A DNA stretch of 64,000 bases, from the NCBI GenBank assembly GCA_964420125.1, contig CAYQQQ010000008.1:93248-157247 (forward strand), read 5' to 3'. The notes under the pieces are model-generated. The model was not told the DNA's origin. It made no database searches and was given only the letters and a program-made list of their open reading frames with translations. Numbering within the stretch: position 1 is the first letter of the stretch; each line of letters begins with the position of its first letter. Shown one piece after another: positions 8,327-17,143 of this stretch. This stretch comes from CAYQQQ01 sp964420125. Lineage in GTDB: Bacteria; Actinomycetota; Acidimicrobiia; Acidimicrobiales; Microtrichaceae. The translations under genes were made by a program, and so were the position numbers.

Positions 8327-9484
8327 ATGACCACCACCTTCGCATCGCTCGGCCTCGCCGAGGACATCTGCCTGGCCCTCGACGAGCGGGGCATCCACAC
8401 CGCCTTCCCCATCCAGGAGATGACGATCCCCGACATCCTCGCCGGTCGCGACGTCTGCGGGAAGGCCCGCACCGGCTCGGGCAAGACGCTCGCCTTCGGC
8501 CTTCCCCTCATCCAGGTCCTGCCGCGTGCCAAGTCCCGACGGCCCACGGGGCTCGTCCTCGTGCCGACCCGCGAGCTGGCCACGCAGGTGCGCGACGAGC
8601 TGACCGCTGCAGGGCATGCTCGCGGGGTGCGGATCGCCGCCATCTACGGCGGGGATCCGATGGAGAAGCAGATCAAGGCGCTGCGCGACGGGGTCGACTT
8701 CGCGGTGTGCACGCCCGGCCGGGCGATCGACCTGATCGAACGCGGCGATCTGTCGGTGGCGGACGTGTCACACGTCGTCATAGACGAAGCGGACCGCATG
8801 GCCGACATGGGGTTCCTCCCCCAGGTGGAGTGGATCCTGCGCAACGTCGAGGGCACGCACCAGACGCTCCTCTTCTCCGCAACCCTCGACGGCGTGGTCG
8901 ACAGCCTGATCCGCCGCTACCAGCACGAGCCGGCGCGCCACGAGGTCGCAGAGAAGGGTCCGTCGGTGGAGAAGATGACCCACGTCTTCCTCCAGGTGCA
9001 CGAGATGGACAAGGTCAAGGTGGCCGCGACCATCATCAAGGGAGCGAGCCGGACGATGGTGTTCAGCGCCACCAAGCACGGCGCGGACCGCCTCGCCCGC
9101 AAGCTGGGTGAGGAGGGCGTGGTGGCCAAGGCCATCCACGGCGACCTGCGTCAGAACATGCGCGAGCGCTCGCTGCACGACTTCGCCAAGGGCAAGGTGC
9201 AGGCGCTGGTGGCGACCGACGTGGCGGCGCGGGGCATCCACGTCGACGAGGTCGACGTCGTGATCCACTACGACCCGCCGGCCGACCACAAGACCTACGT
9301 GCACCGATCCGGCCGCACGGCCCGCGCCGGCGAGTCCGGAGTGGTCGTCACCCTCGTGCTGTGGAACCAGGAGTTGGAGGTGCGACGGATGCAGAAGCGG
9401 CTCAGCCTGGAGATGCCCATCATCGAGGTGTTCTCCAACGATCCCCGGCTCGTCGACCTGCACCTCTTCGGAGACGCCGAGTAG
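8327..9484 (+). CDS. DEAD-box ATP-dependent RNA helicase
   Basis: A 385-residue RecA-like two-domain helicase: Q motif region (FASLGLAEDI...FPIQ), Walker A ARTGSGKT (47-54), PTRELA (80-85), TPGR (129-132), DEAD (153-156), SAT (184-186), and HRSGRTARAG in the second domain. There is no long C-terminal extension, so it resembles a minimal RhlE-type enzyme that remodels RNA or ribosome precursors. A TAGCCT -10 candidate at 8291-8296 lies inside the 5' end of the divergent hydrolase. It is followed after six bases by the DNA methylase, so the two are probably one transcript. Confidence 0.93.
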   Translation: MTTTFASLGLAEDICLALDERGIHTAFPIQEMTIPDILAGRDVCGKARTGSGKTLAFGLPLIQVLPRAKSRRPTGLVLVPTRELATQVRDELTAAGHARGVRIAAIYGGDPMEKQIKALRDGVDFAVCTPGRAIDLIERGDLSVADVSHVVIDEADRMADMGFLPQVEWILRNVEGTHQTLLFSATLDGVVDSLIRRYQHEPARHEVAEKGPSVEKMTHVFLQVHEMDKVKVAATIIKGASRTMVFSATKHGADRLARKLGEEGVVAKAIHGDLRQNMRERSLHDFAKGKVQALVATDVAARGIHVDEVDVVIHYDPPADHKTYVHRSGRTARAGESGVVVTLVLWNQELEVRRMQKRLSLEMPIIEVFSNDPRLVDLHLFGDAE

Positions 9485-9490
9485 GCCCGG

Positions 9491-11146
9491 GTGAGCGGCC
9501 GGAGCCCGAGGGAGATCGTCGACCGGCACGAAGCATCCCTGTGCGCCGAGGACCGCCGCCGCCGGGGGGCCCACTACACGCCTGAGGTGTTGGCACAGCG
9601 GATCGTCGATCTCGGATGGGACGCGCTCGGACGGGTGCCGGCCAGGGTCTGCGACCCGAGCTGTGGTGCAGGCGCGGTGCTGCTGGCCGCCGCCGATCGA
9701 CTGCGGGATGCAGGGGTGGACGCTCGTGACGTGGTGCAGCGACGTCTGGTGGGCTTCGAGATCGACCCATCCGCTGCGGCAGCGGCTCGGACCGCGCTGG
9801 CCGAGTGGGCCAGGTGCCACGGAGCGCATGACGTCCAGCCGGTGGTCGTGCAGCTCGACAGCCTCGCTGGAGCGGTGCCCGCCCTGCCAGGGCCGAGGGT
9901 GGATCTGGTGTGCGGCAACCCGCCGTTCCTCGGCCAGCTCCGCAACCGGACCATCCTGGACCCCGCCAGTCGGCGACGGTTGTCCCAGCGGTGGCCGCAG
10001 GTCGGTGCCTACACCGACGCCGCCGGGCTGCACCTCCTGGCGGCGCTCGATCTGGTGGCACCCACCGGTGTGGTGGCGCTGCTGCAGCCGAGATCCGTGC
10101 TGGGCTCCCGGGACGCTGCTCCGGTGCGGGACGCCGTGTGCACGCGGGGCCGCCTGGTGTCGTTGTGGGTCGCTGCACAAGGGCAGTTCCGGGATGCCTC
10201 TGTGGGGGTGTGCCTACCGGTGATCCGAGTCGACGAGCAGCGCGTGGCGCGTCAGGGCCTTCCGCGGCCGTCGGTGGCGCTGGTATCGGGCGAGGCTCCC
10301 GCCGTGGTCGTCCCCGACCTTGCTGCCGGCTCGGAGTGGGCGGCGTTGCTGGCTCACCTCGAGGGGGCGCCGTCGGTCGCCCTGGGAGCTCCTACCATGG
10401 CCCTCGGTGAGCTCGTCTCGGCCACCGCCGGGTTCCGCGACCAGTTCTACGAGCTGACCGCCGTCGCCGTCGAAGGCCCCTCCGGGGGCCATCCGCTCGT
10501 GTCGGTGGGCATGATCGACCCCGGCGAGCTCCGCTGGGGCGAGCGGGAGCGTCGTGTGGGCGGTCGGCGGATGTCCGCCCCGGTGGTTCCCGCCGAGCAC
10601 CTGGGCGAAGGTGCCACCGGCGTCGCCGCCTGGGCTCGACGGCGCCTGGTGCCCAAGGTCCTCGTTGCCACCCAGACCAGGGTCCTGGAAGCGGTGCTCG
10701 ACCGTGAGGGTCGGCTGATCCCGCTGACGCCGGTCATCAGCGTGGAGCCGAGGCGGGCGGTCGAGGCCGGGGGCCGTCCGTGGTCGCTCGCTGCGGTGGC
10801 GGCGGCGCTCAGCGCGCCGTGCGCCTCTGCGATGCTCACCCATCGAGTGGCGGGCACCGGCCTCAGCGTCGACGTGCTGCGCCCTTCTGCGAAGGTGCTC
10901 GAGTCGCTGCCGGTCCCTTCAGGGGACCAGGCGCAGCGCGAGCTCGCCCGCGCGTGGGATGCCCTCGACGCGCAGCGATCCAGGGGCGGGCCCGACGAGG
11001 GCGCCTGGCGGGAGTTCGCCCTCCGCAGCGACCGTGCCTTCGGGGTGGACGACGACGCGTTGGTGCAGTGGTGGTGGGAGCGGCACCCGGCCGCACGTGC
11101 AGCGCGCCGGCGACCGTCCCGATCGGGAACTGCGGTGCGCACTTGA
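9491..11146 (+). CDS. N6-adenine DNA methyltransferase (TaqI/type IIG-like), no restriction partner visible
   Basis: The 551-residue protein has RGAHYTPE (26-32), typical of the start of gamma-class adenine methylases, the SAM-binding motif CDPSCGAGA (54-62), an acidic FEID loop (89-92) and the catalytic NPPF (143-146). The C-terminal half (residues 280-520), with VLVATQTRVLEAV and a PSAKVLESLP segment, resembles the target-recognition part of TaqI-like enzymes. No endonuclease motif is seen in the protein and no restriction gene lies beside it, so it is either an orphan methylase acting in chromosome regulation or the survivor of a lost restriction system. It follows the helicase by six bases. 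Confidence 0.85.
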   Translation: MSGRSPREIVDRHEASLCAEDRRRRGAHYTPEVLAQRIVDLGWDALGRVPARVCDPSCGAGAVLLAAADRLRDAGVDARDVVQRRLVGFEIDPSAAAAARTALAEWARCHGAHDVQPVVVQLDSLAGAVPALPGPRVDLVCGNPPFLGQLRNRTILDPASRRRLSQRWPQVGAYTDAAGLHLLAALDLVAPTGVVALLQPRSVLGSRDAAPVRDAVCTRGRLVSLWVAAQGQFRDASVGVCLPVIRVDEQRVARQGLPRPSVALVSGEAPAVVVPDLAAGSEWAALLAHLEGAPSVALGAPTMALGELVSATAGFRDQFYELTAVAVEGPSGGHPLVSVGMIDPGELRWGERERRVGGRRMSAPVVPAEHLGEGATGVAAWARRRLVPKVLVATQTRVLEAVLDREGRLIPLTPVISVEPRRAVEAGGRPWSLAAVAAALSAPCASAMLTHRVAGTGLSVDVLRPSAKVLESLPVPSGDQAQRELARAWDALDAQRSRGGPDEGAWREFALRSDRAFGVDDDALVQWWWERHPAARAARRRPSRSGTAVRT

Positions 11147-11161
11147 CGCCTCCCGGGCTCG

Positions 11162-11167
11162 TACGGT
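11162..11167 (+). promoter_or_regulatory. Putative -10 element of the methionine operon
   Basis: TACGGT lies about 14 bases before the first stem of the riboswitch, giving a transcript start near 11174. The nearest TTGACG (11143-11148) is only 13 bases away, too close for a standard -35, so I rely on the -10 alone. Confidence 0.4.
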
Positions 11168-11175
11168 TGTCTGTT

Positions 11176-11280
11176 GAGAACATCCGGAGTGGCCCTTCAC
11201 GGGGTCCGGCAACCTGGGACGGACACCCAAGGTGCCTACCTGCTCGGCAGGGATGCGGCGGCTCCTCGGAGCGGCAACCA
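11176..11280 (+). ncRNA. S-adenosylmethionine riboswitch (SAM-I / SAM-IV clan)
   Basis: The leader before metX contains the conserved core GTCCGGCAACCT (11204-11215) followed by CCCAAGGTGCC (11226-11236), which forms the ligand pocket of the SAM-I/SAM-IV fold. A closing stem is visible: CATCC (11181-11185) pairs with GGATG (11251-11255). A second hairpin GCTCC/GGAGC (11261-11272) follows, as in actinobacterial SAM-IV aptamers. The downstream genes make methionine, the expected target. About 80 nt separate the aptamer from the GTG start; no clear intrinsic terminator is seen, so control may act on translation. Confidence 0.8.
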
Positions 11281-11360
11281 AGTGTCCGATGGGCCCTCGT
11301 GGGCCTTCCCCGGCGTCGGTCCCGCGCGGTGCAGCTCCACGACGCAGAGCGCCCCGTGCC

Positions 11361-12563
11361 GTGACCCCAGAACCACCCCTCTTCTCCGAACCGCTGCCGG
11401 CCACCGGCGCCTGGCGCGACGGGGACCCCGAGGGCCATCGTCGGTTCCACCTGGTGCACGGCGGCCGGCGCTTCCAGTTGGAGGGCGGGGGTCACCTCGA
11501 CGGGGTGACCGCGGCCTTCGAGACCTTCGGGGAGCTCGACGACGCGGCGTCGAACGCGGTCCTCGTGTGCCACGCGCTCACCGGCGACAGCCACGTCGCC
11601 GGTCAGAGCGGACCGGGTCATCCCACGCCAGGGTGGTGGGACGCGCTGGTCGGACCCGGCCGGGCGCTCGACACCGACCGCTGGTTCGTCGTCTGCGTCA
11701 ACGTGCTGGGCGGGTGCCAGGGCAGCTCCGGTCCGGCGTCGGTCGACTCGGTCACCGGCCTCCCCTACGGCGGCGCGTTCCCGGTGGTGTCGATCCGCGA
11801 CATGGTGCGGGCGCAGGCGTCGGTCGCCGACGAGCTGGGTGTGCGGCGGTGGGCTGCGGTGGTCGGGGGCTCGATGGGCGGGATGCAGGCGCTGGAGTGG
11901 ACCGTGATGTACCCGGACCGGGTGCGGGCCGCGGTGTTGGCCTCCACCACCGCCGAGGCCTCGGCGCTGCAGATCGCCTGGAGCCACATCGGCCGCATGG
12001 CCGTGCAGGCCGACCCGCGCTTCCGCGGTGGGGACTACTACGGCGCCGCCGAGGGCGACGGTCCCCACCGTGGTCTGGCGGTGGCCCGGATGCTGGCGCA
12101 GGTGACCTACCGCAGCGACGAGGTCTTCACCGAGCGGTTCCATCGCACGGTCATCAACCAGCTCGAGTTCAGCCTGGAGCGCACCTTCGACGTGGAGGGG
12201 TACCTCGACCACCACGGCCTGAAGCTGGCTCGGCGCTTCGACGCCAACAGCTACCTGCGCCTCAACCGTGCCATGGACCTGCACGACATCGGGCGCGGGA
12301 GGGGAGGCGTCGCACGAGCGCTGGGCCGCGTGGAGTGCCCGACGGTGGTGGCGGCGGTGCGCTCCGACGGGCTCTACCTGCCCCAGCAGCAACGCGACCT
12401 CCACGACGGCCTCCTGGACGTCGACGTCGACAGCACATGGGTCGACATCGACTCCCCGCACGGCCACGACGGGTTCCTGATCGAGACCGCCCAGCTCGCG
12501 CCGCACATCCGCACCCTGCTCGAGCGCTCCGCCGAGGAGCATGACCACGGAGCACCACGATGA
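11361..12563 (+). CDS. metX: Homoserine O-acyltransferase (MetX family)
   Basis: A 400-residue alpha/beta hydrolase-fold enzyme that acylates homoserine, normally with acetyl-CoA, to enter direct methionine synthesis. The nucleophile Ser171 sits in GGSMGGMQALEW; the catalytic Asp (VRSDGLYLP) and His (SPHGHDGF) follow near residues 333 and 362. The start GTG 11361 gives the normal MetX N-terminus; longer frames run back through the riboswitch. The gene overlaps the next one by four bases (ATGA) and is probably controlled by the upstream SAM riboswitch. Whether acetyl- or succinyl-CoA is used cannot be read from the sequence. Confidence 0.95.
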   Translation: MTPEPPLFSEPLPATGAWRDGDPEGHRRFHLVHGGRRFQLEGGGHLDGVTAAFETFGELDDAASNAVLVCHALTGDSHVAGQSGPGHPTPGWWDALVGPGRALDTDRWFVVCVNVLGGCQGSSGPASVDSVTGLPYGGAFPVVSIRDMVRAQASVADELGVRRWAAVVGGSMGGMQALEWTVMYPDRVRAAVLASTTAEASALQIAWSHIGRMAVQADPRFRGGDYYGAAEGDGPHRGLAVARMLAQVTYRSDEVFTERFHRTVINQLEFSLERTFDVEGYLDHHGLKLARRFDANSYLRLNRAMDLHDIGRGRGGVARALGRVECPTVVAAVRSDGLYLPQQQRDLHDGLLDVDVDSTWVDIDSPHGHDGFLIETAQLAPHIRTLLERSAEEHDHGAPR

Positions 12564-13783
12564 GCTCACCGCCCGCACCCGACCCGAAGGCGCATCACGC
12601 CGACCTGGCGGCGGACACCCGTCTGATCCGCAGCGGACGTCGCCACAACGAGACTGCGCTGGCGCCGATCGTGTGGGCATCGTCCACCTTCGTCGTGCCG
12701 TCCATCGACGACGGGCGCCGGATGGCCACCACGACCGATGCGTCGCGGTTCTACAGCCGCTACAGCAACCCCACCGTGGCCGACTTCGAAGAGGCCGTGG
12801 CGGAGCTCGAAGGTGCCGAGGCGGCACGGGCGTTCTCCTCGGGCATGGGGGCGGTGGCGGCGGTCGTGCTCGGCCTGTGCTCCACCGGGGACCACATCGT
12901 GACCCAGCACCAGCTCTACGCCGGAACCCAGATGCTGTTCCAGGCGGTCTGTCCACGCTTCGGCATCGAGGTGAGCTTCGTCGACGGGACCGATCCGCAG
13001 GCCTGGCGCGACGCGGTGCGGCCGGGCAAGACCGTGCTGCTCTTCGCCGAGACGCCCGCCAACCCCCGCCTCGACCTCGTCGACCTCGCCGAGCTGGGTG
13101 CCGTCCCCGGGCCGATGAAGGTGGTCGACTCCACCTTCGCCACCCCGATCGCCCAGCGGCCGCTCGAGCACGGCTGCGACCTGGTGCTGCACTCGGCGAC
13201 CAAGTGCATCGGAGGCCACAACGACGTGTCCCTCGGCGTGGTGGCCGCCAGCCGGGAGCTGATCGACTGGGTGTGGGGCTTCGCGGTGCTGCAGGGCGCC
13301 AACGCGAGTCCGTTCGACGCCGCGGGAGGCCTGCGGGGCCTGCGGACCCTCGGCGTGCGCCTCCGCCACCAGAGCGCGGCCGCTCGGATGGTGGCCGAGG
13401 CGCTCGAGGCGGACGATCGGATCGCGGAGGTCCGGTTCCCGGGCCTGCGCTCGCATCCCCAGCACGACCTGGCAGAGCGCCAGATGGAGCTGCCCGGAGG
13501 GTTGCTCACCTTCGAGGTGGCCGGCGGCTTCAAGGTCGGCCGCCATCTCGTCGAATCCACCAGCGTCTGCCAGCTGGCCACGTCGCTCGGCGGCCCCGAG
13601 ACGTTGGTCACCCACCCGGCCTCCACCACCCACGTCAACCTGCTGCCCGAGGAGTGCCGCGCTGCGGGCATCGGCCCCGGCACGATCCGGATGTCGGTGG
13701 GCCTGGAGGATCCCGACGACGTCGTGGCCGATCTGAGGCGAGCGCTCGATCGTGCCGAGGTGCTGGCGGCGGGCGGGACCTGA
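12560..13783 (+). CDS. Cys/Met-metabolism PLP enzyme, probable O-acylhomoserine sulfhydrylase or cystathionine gamma-synthase
   Basis: A 407-residue fold-type I PLP enzyme with SRYSNPTV (66-73), the cofactor-binding Asp190 (KVVDSTFATP) and Schiff-base Lys215 in HSATKCIGGH. It lies in a translationally coupled pair with metX, so it should use O-acylhomoserine, either with sulfide (MetY/MetZ activity) or with cysteine (MetB activity). The length is nearer to MetZ/MetB than to the longer MetY (about 430). Both genes are expected to follow the SAM riboswitch. Confidence 0.92.
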   Translation: MSSPPAPDPKAHHADLAADTRLIRSGRRHNETALAPIVWASSTFVVPSIDDGRRMATTTDASRFYSRYSNPTVADFEEAVAELEGAEAARAFSSGMGAVAAVVLGLCSTGDHIVTQHQLYAGTQMLFQAVCPRFGIEVSFVDGTDPQAWRDAVRPGKTVLLFAETPANPRLDLVDLAELGAVPGPMKVVDSTFATPIAQRPLEHGCDLVLHSATKCIGGHNDVSLGVVAASRELIDWVWGFAVLQGANASPFDAAGGLRGLRTLGVRLRHQSAAARMVAEALEADDRIAEVRFPGLRSHPQHDLAERQMELPGGLLTFEVAGGFKVGRHLVESTSVCQLATSLGGPETLVTHPASTTHVNLLPEECRAAGIGPGTIRMSVGLEDPDDVVADLRRALDRAEVLAAGGT

Positions 13784-13807
13784 GGGCCACCGGGAGCCGA
13801 GCGCGTC

Positions 13808-14602
13808 GTGCCGGAGGTGCTGGAGGTCGAGGCCTACCGGAGGGTGGCGGAGCGGGCCTCGGGCCGTCGGGTCGACGCGGTCGAGGCATCGGATCGCTGG
13901 TACCTCAAGGGAGGCCTGGGTCCCGGAGTGCTCCGCGAGGCCCTGGTGGGCGCAGTCCTCACCGGCGCACGTCGGCGGGGGAAGCTGCTGCTCATCGACA
14001 CGGATCGGGGCGTGGTGCTCGGGCTGCGCTTCGGGATGACCGGTCGGCTGCTGCTGTTCGACGGGGGTGGACCGCCATGCGACGAGGTCGGACCGCTGCT
14101 GCACGCACCGGCGGGGGACCGTCCACGATGGCATCGCTTCGGGCTCCGCCTCACCGATGGCTCCCATCTGGTGGTGACCGACCCCCGACGACTCGGTGGC
14201 GTGTCGCTCGACCCGCCGCTCGACCGCATCGGTCCCGAGGCCACCGAGGTGACGCCACAGCAGCTGAGCGGTCTGCTGCGGGGGGACCGCGCCCTCAAGG
14301 CGATCCTGATGGACCAGCGCTGCGTCGCCGGGCTGGGCAACCTGTTGACCGACGAGGTCCTCTGGCGCGCGGGGTTGGATCCTCGACGTCCGGCGGGCGC
14401 GCTCGACCGGGCGGAGGCGGAGCGGTTGGCGGGCGTCCTGCGAGCCACGTTGGCGGAGCTCGCAGCCCGCGGTGGCTCCCACACCGGTGATCTGCAGCCA
14501 GCGCGCCGGCGTGGGGGACGATGTCCCCGCTGCGGCTCGCCGCTGGAGCGAGCGCACCTCGGTGGTCGGACCACCTACTGGTGTCCGTCCGAGCAGACCT
14601 GA
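13808..14602 (+). CDS. Fpg/Nei-family DNA glycosylase
   Basis: A 264-residue base-excision repair enzyme that removes oxidised bases and cuts the abasic site. The N-terminus after Met is PEVLEVE, giving the catalytic Pro and Glu; RRGKLLLI supplies the conserved Lys of the beta-hairpin; the helix-two-turn-helix region contains QRCVAGLGNLLTDE. The C-terminal zinc finger has CPRC and then YWCPSE: the fourth cysteine normally present (CPxC) is a glutamate here, so metal binding may be altered. It starts with GTG 25 bases after the PLP enzyme and may be read from the same transcript. Whether it is MutM- or Nei-like in substrate choice is open. Confidence 0.88.
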   Translation: MPEVLEVEAYRRVAERASGRRVDAVEASDRWYLKGGLGPGVLREALVGAVLTGARRRGKLLLIDTDRGVVLGLRFGMTGRLLLFDGGGPPCDEVGPLLHAPAGDRPRWHRFGLRLTDGSHLVVTDPRRLGGVSLDPPLDRIGPEATEVTPQQLSGLLRGDRALKAILMDQRCVAGLGNLLTDEVLWRAGLDPRRPAGALDRAEAERLAGVLRATLAELAARGGSHTGDLQPARRRGGRCPRCGSPLERAHLGGRTTYWCPSEQT

Positions 14603-14620
14603 GAAGGTGGCTCACGGTCT

Positions 14621-14642
14621 GCGGCACCGTGCGGGCGGTGCC
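14621..14642 (+). terminator. Hairpin terminator candidate after the Fpg gene
   Basis: CGGCACCG (14621-14628) and CGGTGCCG (14635-14642) form a perfect 8-bp stem with a 6-base loop about 20 bp after the stop codon. No T tract follows, as is common in GC-rich actinobacteria. Confidence 0.5.
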
Positions 14643-14683
14643 GGGTTACGGCGGTCGGGGTCGGGGCCGGGTACCCTGATCCG

Positions 14684-15637
14684 GTGCGGAAGGTGAGGGA
14701 CCCGCTCCCCGATGACGACCGACGAGGCCGCCGAGCCGCGTGGTGGGTGGCCGGGTTGGCTGTCACCGCGGGGGTGCTGCTGGCTGATCCGGCTGCGGGT
14801 GCGGCGCCGCTCCAGGAGGGCGACTCGCCCGTGACGACGCTCCCCACCACCGCGGTCGTCGACTCGGCCGAGACGGCGCCGTCGGGAGCGGAGGCGCCGG
14901 AGACCACCACGGACGTCGACGTCGAGGCACCGGTGGTCGATTCCGGCGGGGAGCTCACCGATTCGGAGCGGGCGACCCGGCTGCTGCGGTGGGTGACCAT
15001 CGCCCTGGTCGGCCTGGCCGCCGCCATCGCGGTGGTGAGCGTCGTGTTCTGGCGACGCACCAACCCAGGAAGGTTGATGGCGAAGGAGGCCTCGGAGGTC
15101 GGTACACCCCCTCGAGCTGCTCCGCAGCCCTCCGGTCGCTCCGAGCGACCTGGTTGGAGCACCGAGCCGGCCCGCGCGGCGACGTTGGCGACCGCGGGCG
15201 CCTCCGCCGGGCGGGTGGTGAGGGCCCGGCCTCCTCTCGCGGCGCCCGCTGCGGTCGCGGCGGCCCAGTCGGCGCCGAGCCGTGCCGTCGGTGACCCGCG
15301 GACGTCCCTTCCCGCGAACGGGGGAGCGTCGCCCTCGACACCACCACCCCGCCCCACGGCGGTCCCTCGGACCGCCCCGCCGCCCTTGCCGTCGCGGAAC
15401 GAGCCCGCAGGGGCTCCGGCTCCCGCGGGTCGCCCGGTGGTCTCGGTGACGCTCACCCCGTCAGGTGCCTCCGTGGCCGCCCCCGGGACGGGTCGTCCCC
15501 CCGACTCGCCTCATCCCCACGGGCTCTGGGCTTCCAGCGGATGGGACGATCCTGCGGACGTGCAGCCCGAGCGTCCGCCGGCGACGCCGTCGGAACGACC
15601 TGCGGCACCGGCGGCGAACCCGTTCGAGCGTCGATGA
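14684..15637 (+). CDS. Secreted or membrane protein with proline-rich C-terminus, unknown function
   Basis: This 317-residue protein has a hydrophobic signal-like segment at about residues 18-42 and a second membrane span WVTIALVGLAAAIAVVSVVF at about 104-123. Between them is a short Thr/Glu-rich extracytoplasmic stretch. After the second span lie a basic anchor (WRRTNPGR) and a long Pro/Ala/Ser-rich, probably unstructured cytoplasmic tail. No domain is recognised. GTG 14684 lies six bases after TACCCT (14672-14677), a leaderless arrangement. Confidence 0.7.
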   Translation: MRKVRDPLPDDDRRGRRAAWWVAGLAVTAGVLLADPAAGAAPLQEGDSPVTTLPTTAVVDSAETAPSGAEAPETTTDVDVEAPVVDSGGELTDSERATRLLRWVTIALVGLAAAIAVVSVVFWRRTNPGRLMAKEASEVGTPPRAAPQPSGRSERPGWSTEPARAATLATAGASAGRVVRARPPLAAPAAVAAAQSAPSRAVGDPRTSLPANGGASPSTPPPRPTAVPRTAPPPLPSRNEPAGAPAPAGRPVVSVTLTPSGASVAAPGTGRPPDSPHPHGLWASSGWDDPADVQPERPPATPSERPAAPAANPFERR

Positions 15638-15712
15638 CCGCGTCCCGTCGGCGGTGTCGTGAGCAGCTCAGCCGCTCACGACAGGGCCTCCGCGGCTCCT
15701 AGGCTGTCCTCC

Positions 15713-15937
15713 ATGAGCGAGACCTTCGACCCTCAGGAGATGGTGGATCGCTTCCGCGAGCGGGCAGCCGCGGTGCGGAGGCGACAGATCCCGCCGGTCG
15801 AAGGCGATGCGCGCAAGGAGTTCATGCGCCAGGCAGGGCTCGACTACCAGGACTTCGCCATGATCGGCGACGCGGATGCCCGCCTCGACGACGGCGTGCT
15901 CGTGCTGCGCATCGACCTGCGCTCCGACGTTGGCTGA
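15713..15937 (+). CDS. Small conserved-looking protein, unknown function
   Basis: A 74-residue acidic protein (MSETFDPQEMVDRFRERAAAV at the start) with two predicted helices and a C-terminal beta-strand pair (GDADARLDDGVLVLRIDL). I do not recognise the family. The start at ATG 15713 is supported by TAGGCT seven bases upstream (15700-15705), which would make the mRNA leaderless; an earlier in-frame start at 15659 would overlap that promoter. It lies alone between two hypothetical genes. Confidence 0.65.
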   Translation: MSETFDPQEMVDRFRERAAAVRRRQIPPVEGDARKEFMRQAGLDYQDFAMIGDADARLDDGVLVLRIDLRSDVG

Positions 15938-16042
15938 GGTCGACGGGGGCCTGTCACGGATCCAGTGACCGGAGATGGGGCGAGGCGATCTTCGTGCCCG
16001 TAGGCTGGTGGAGACGCCGAGAAGGGATGGTGCGGGTTCATC

Positions 16043-17065
16043 GTGGCGACCACCAGCGAGCTTCGAGACGACAGCGCGTGGTCGTGGCCATGCCCGTACT
16101 GCGGCCAGGCGAACGCGCTGGATGCCGTGAGCTGCGCGCACTGCGGTGTGCAGCTGCGCGATCCCGACGAGGAGGAGCTCTTCACCACGGTGGCGACCGA
16201 CAACGCCCAGGTGGTGCCCCGCGAAGGCCCGCGAGTCCGGGAGTCGCTGTGGAGCACGGAGGCCGTGGAGCTCGACGACGGGGTGCTCGATGCAGAACCC
16301 GTCGAACCCGAGAACCCCACCGTCCACGTCGGCCCCCCCAGCGGCACCTGGACCGAGGGCCCCCCGGCCGGCGGCGGGCCCTCGCTGTTCAGCGCGACGT
16401 CCACACGGCCGACCTCGACGAACGAGCCGCCCCTCGCCGACGGTTCGCTGTTCGGTGCGGAGGTGCGCCGTCCACCCGACGGCGAGACCGGGGCGCGGCC
16501 CGCGTTCGGCGTGCCGGACCATGCAGCGGCGCCCCAGCCGCAGGCGCCGGGCGTCGTGCAGGGCCACTCAGGTACTCCGTCGTGGACCCCGCCGTCGGGC
16601 CCTCCCCCCTCACCGGCGAGCGCTCCCGCAGCGACGTCTGCCGACCCCTTCGGCCAGGCTGCTCCGCCCCGCGCCACCCCTGACCCCCATGGCCTCTCCG
16701 TGGCGGTCGAGTCCCTGCCGTTGGCTGATCGCGAGCGCTGTGCCGTCCCGATCGGCGTGTGCGGCGCCCTGCTCGTCGACCAGGAGGTCGTTCTCGGCGC
16801 GGTGACCGGTCACCTGCTCGGACATCCCGCAGTGGTGGTGCTGACGAACGCGCGCGTGCTGGTGGCGAACGCTCGCCGGTGGACACCATTGGTCGACGTG
16901 TTCCAGCCCGGCCAGGAGCTCGTCGTGCACACACGACACGACCGGGATGTCGCAGTGCTCACCTTCGTGCAGGGTGCCTCGCTCACCAGCATCGACGGCA
17001 TCACCGATGTCGCGGCCGCACTCGACCTGGCAGAGCGCATCCGGGCTTCGGGGGCAGGCCGCTGA
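16043..17065 (+). CDS. Zinc-ribbon protein with proline-rich linker, unknown function
   Basis: The 340-residue product opens with a zinc ribbon, CPYCGQANALDAVSCAHCG (two CxxC knuckles near residues 17-35), followed by a long low-complexity Pro/Ala/Gly linker to about residue 215, and ends in a compact domain of about 110 residues. That last part (VPIGVCGALLVDQEVVLGAVTG...LTNARVLVANARRW) looks like a PH-like or SHOCT-associated beta fold, but I cannot name it. A TAGGCT -10 candidate at 16001-16006 gives a leader of about 30 nt. Function unknown. Confidence 0.7.
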   Translation: MATTSELRDDSAWSWPCPYCGQANALDAVSCAHCGVQLRDPDEEELFTTVATDNAQVVPREGPRVRESLWSTEAVELDDGVLDAEPVEPENPTVHVGPPSGTWTEGPPAGGGPSLFSATSTRPTSTNEPPLADGSLFGAEVRRPPDGETGARPAFGVPDHAAAPQPQAPGVVQGHSGTPSWTPPSGPPPSPASAPAATSADPFGQAAPPRATPDPHGLSVAVESLPLADRERCAVPIGVCGALLVDQEVVLGAVTGHLLGHPAVVVLTNARVLVANARRWTPLVDVFQPGQELVVHTRHDRDVAVLTFVQGASLTSIDGITDVAAALDLAERIRASGAGR

Positions 17066-17126
17066 GCGTCCCTGGGAGGGTGTGCACGGGCGCGGAGCAG
17101 GTTGCGGGGCCGTTCAGGGCTCCTGG

Positions 17127-17132
17127 TAAGCT
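17127..17132 (+). promoter_or_regulatory. -10 element of tRNA-Gly
   Basis: TAAGCT lies 11 bases before the first base of the mature tRNA and matches the TANNNT pattern used across the window. Confidence 0.55.
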
Positions 17133-17143
17133 CGGCAGTCCTT

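Noticed and set aside
9491..11146. Possible complete restriction-modification or phage-defence locus around the methylase
   Set aside because: The neighbours are a housekeeping-type helicase and methionine genes; no nuclease or other defence component is visible.
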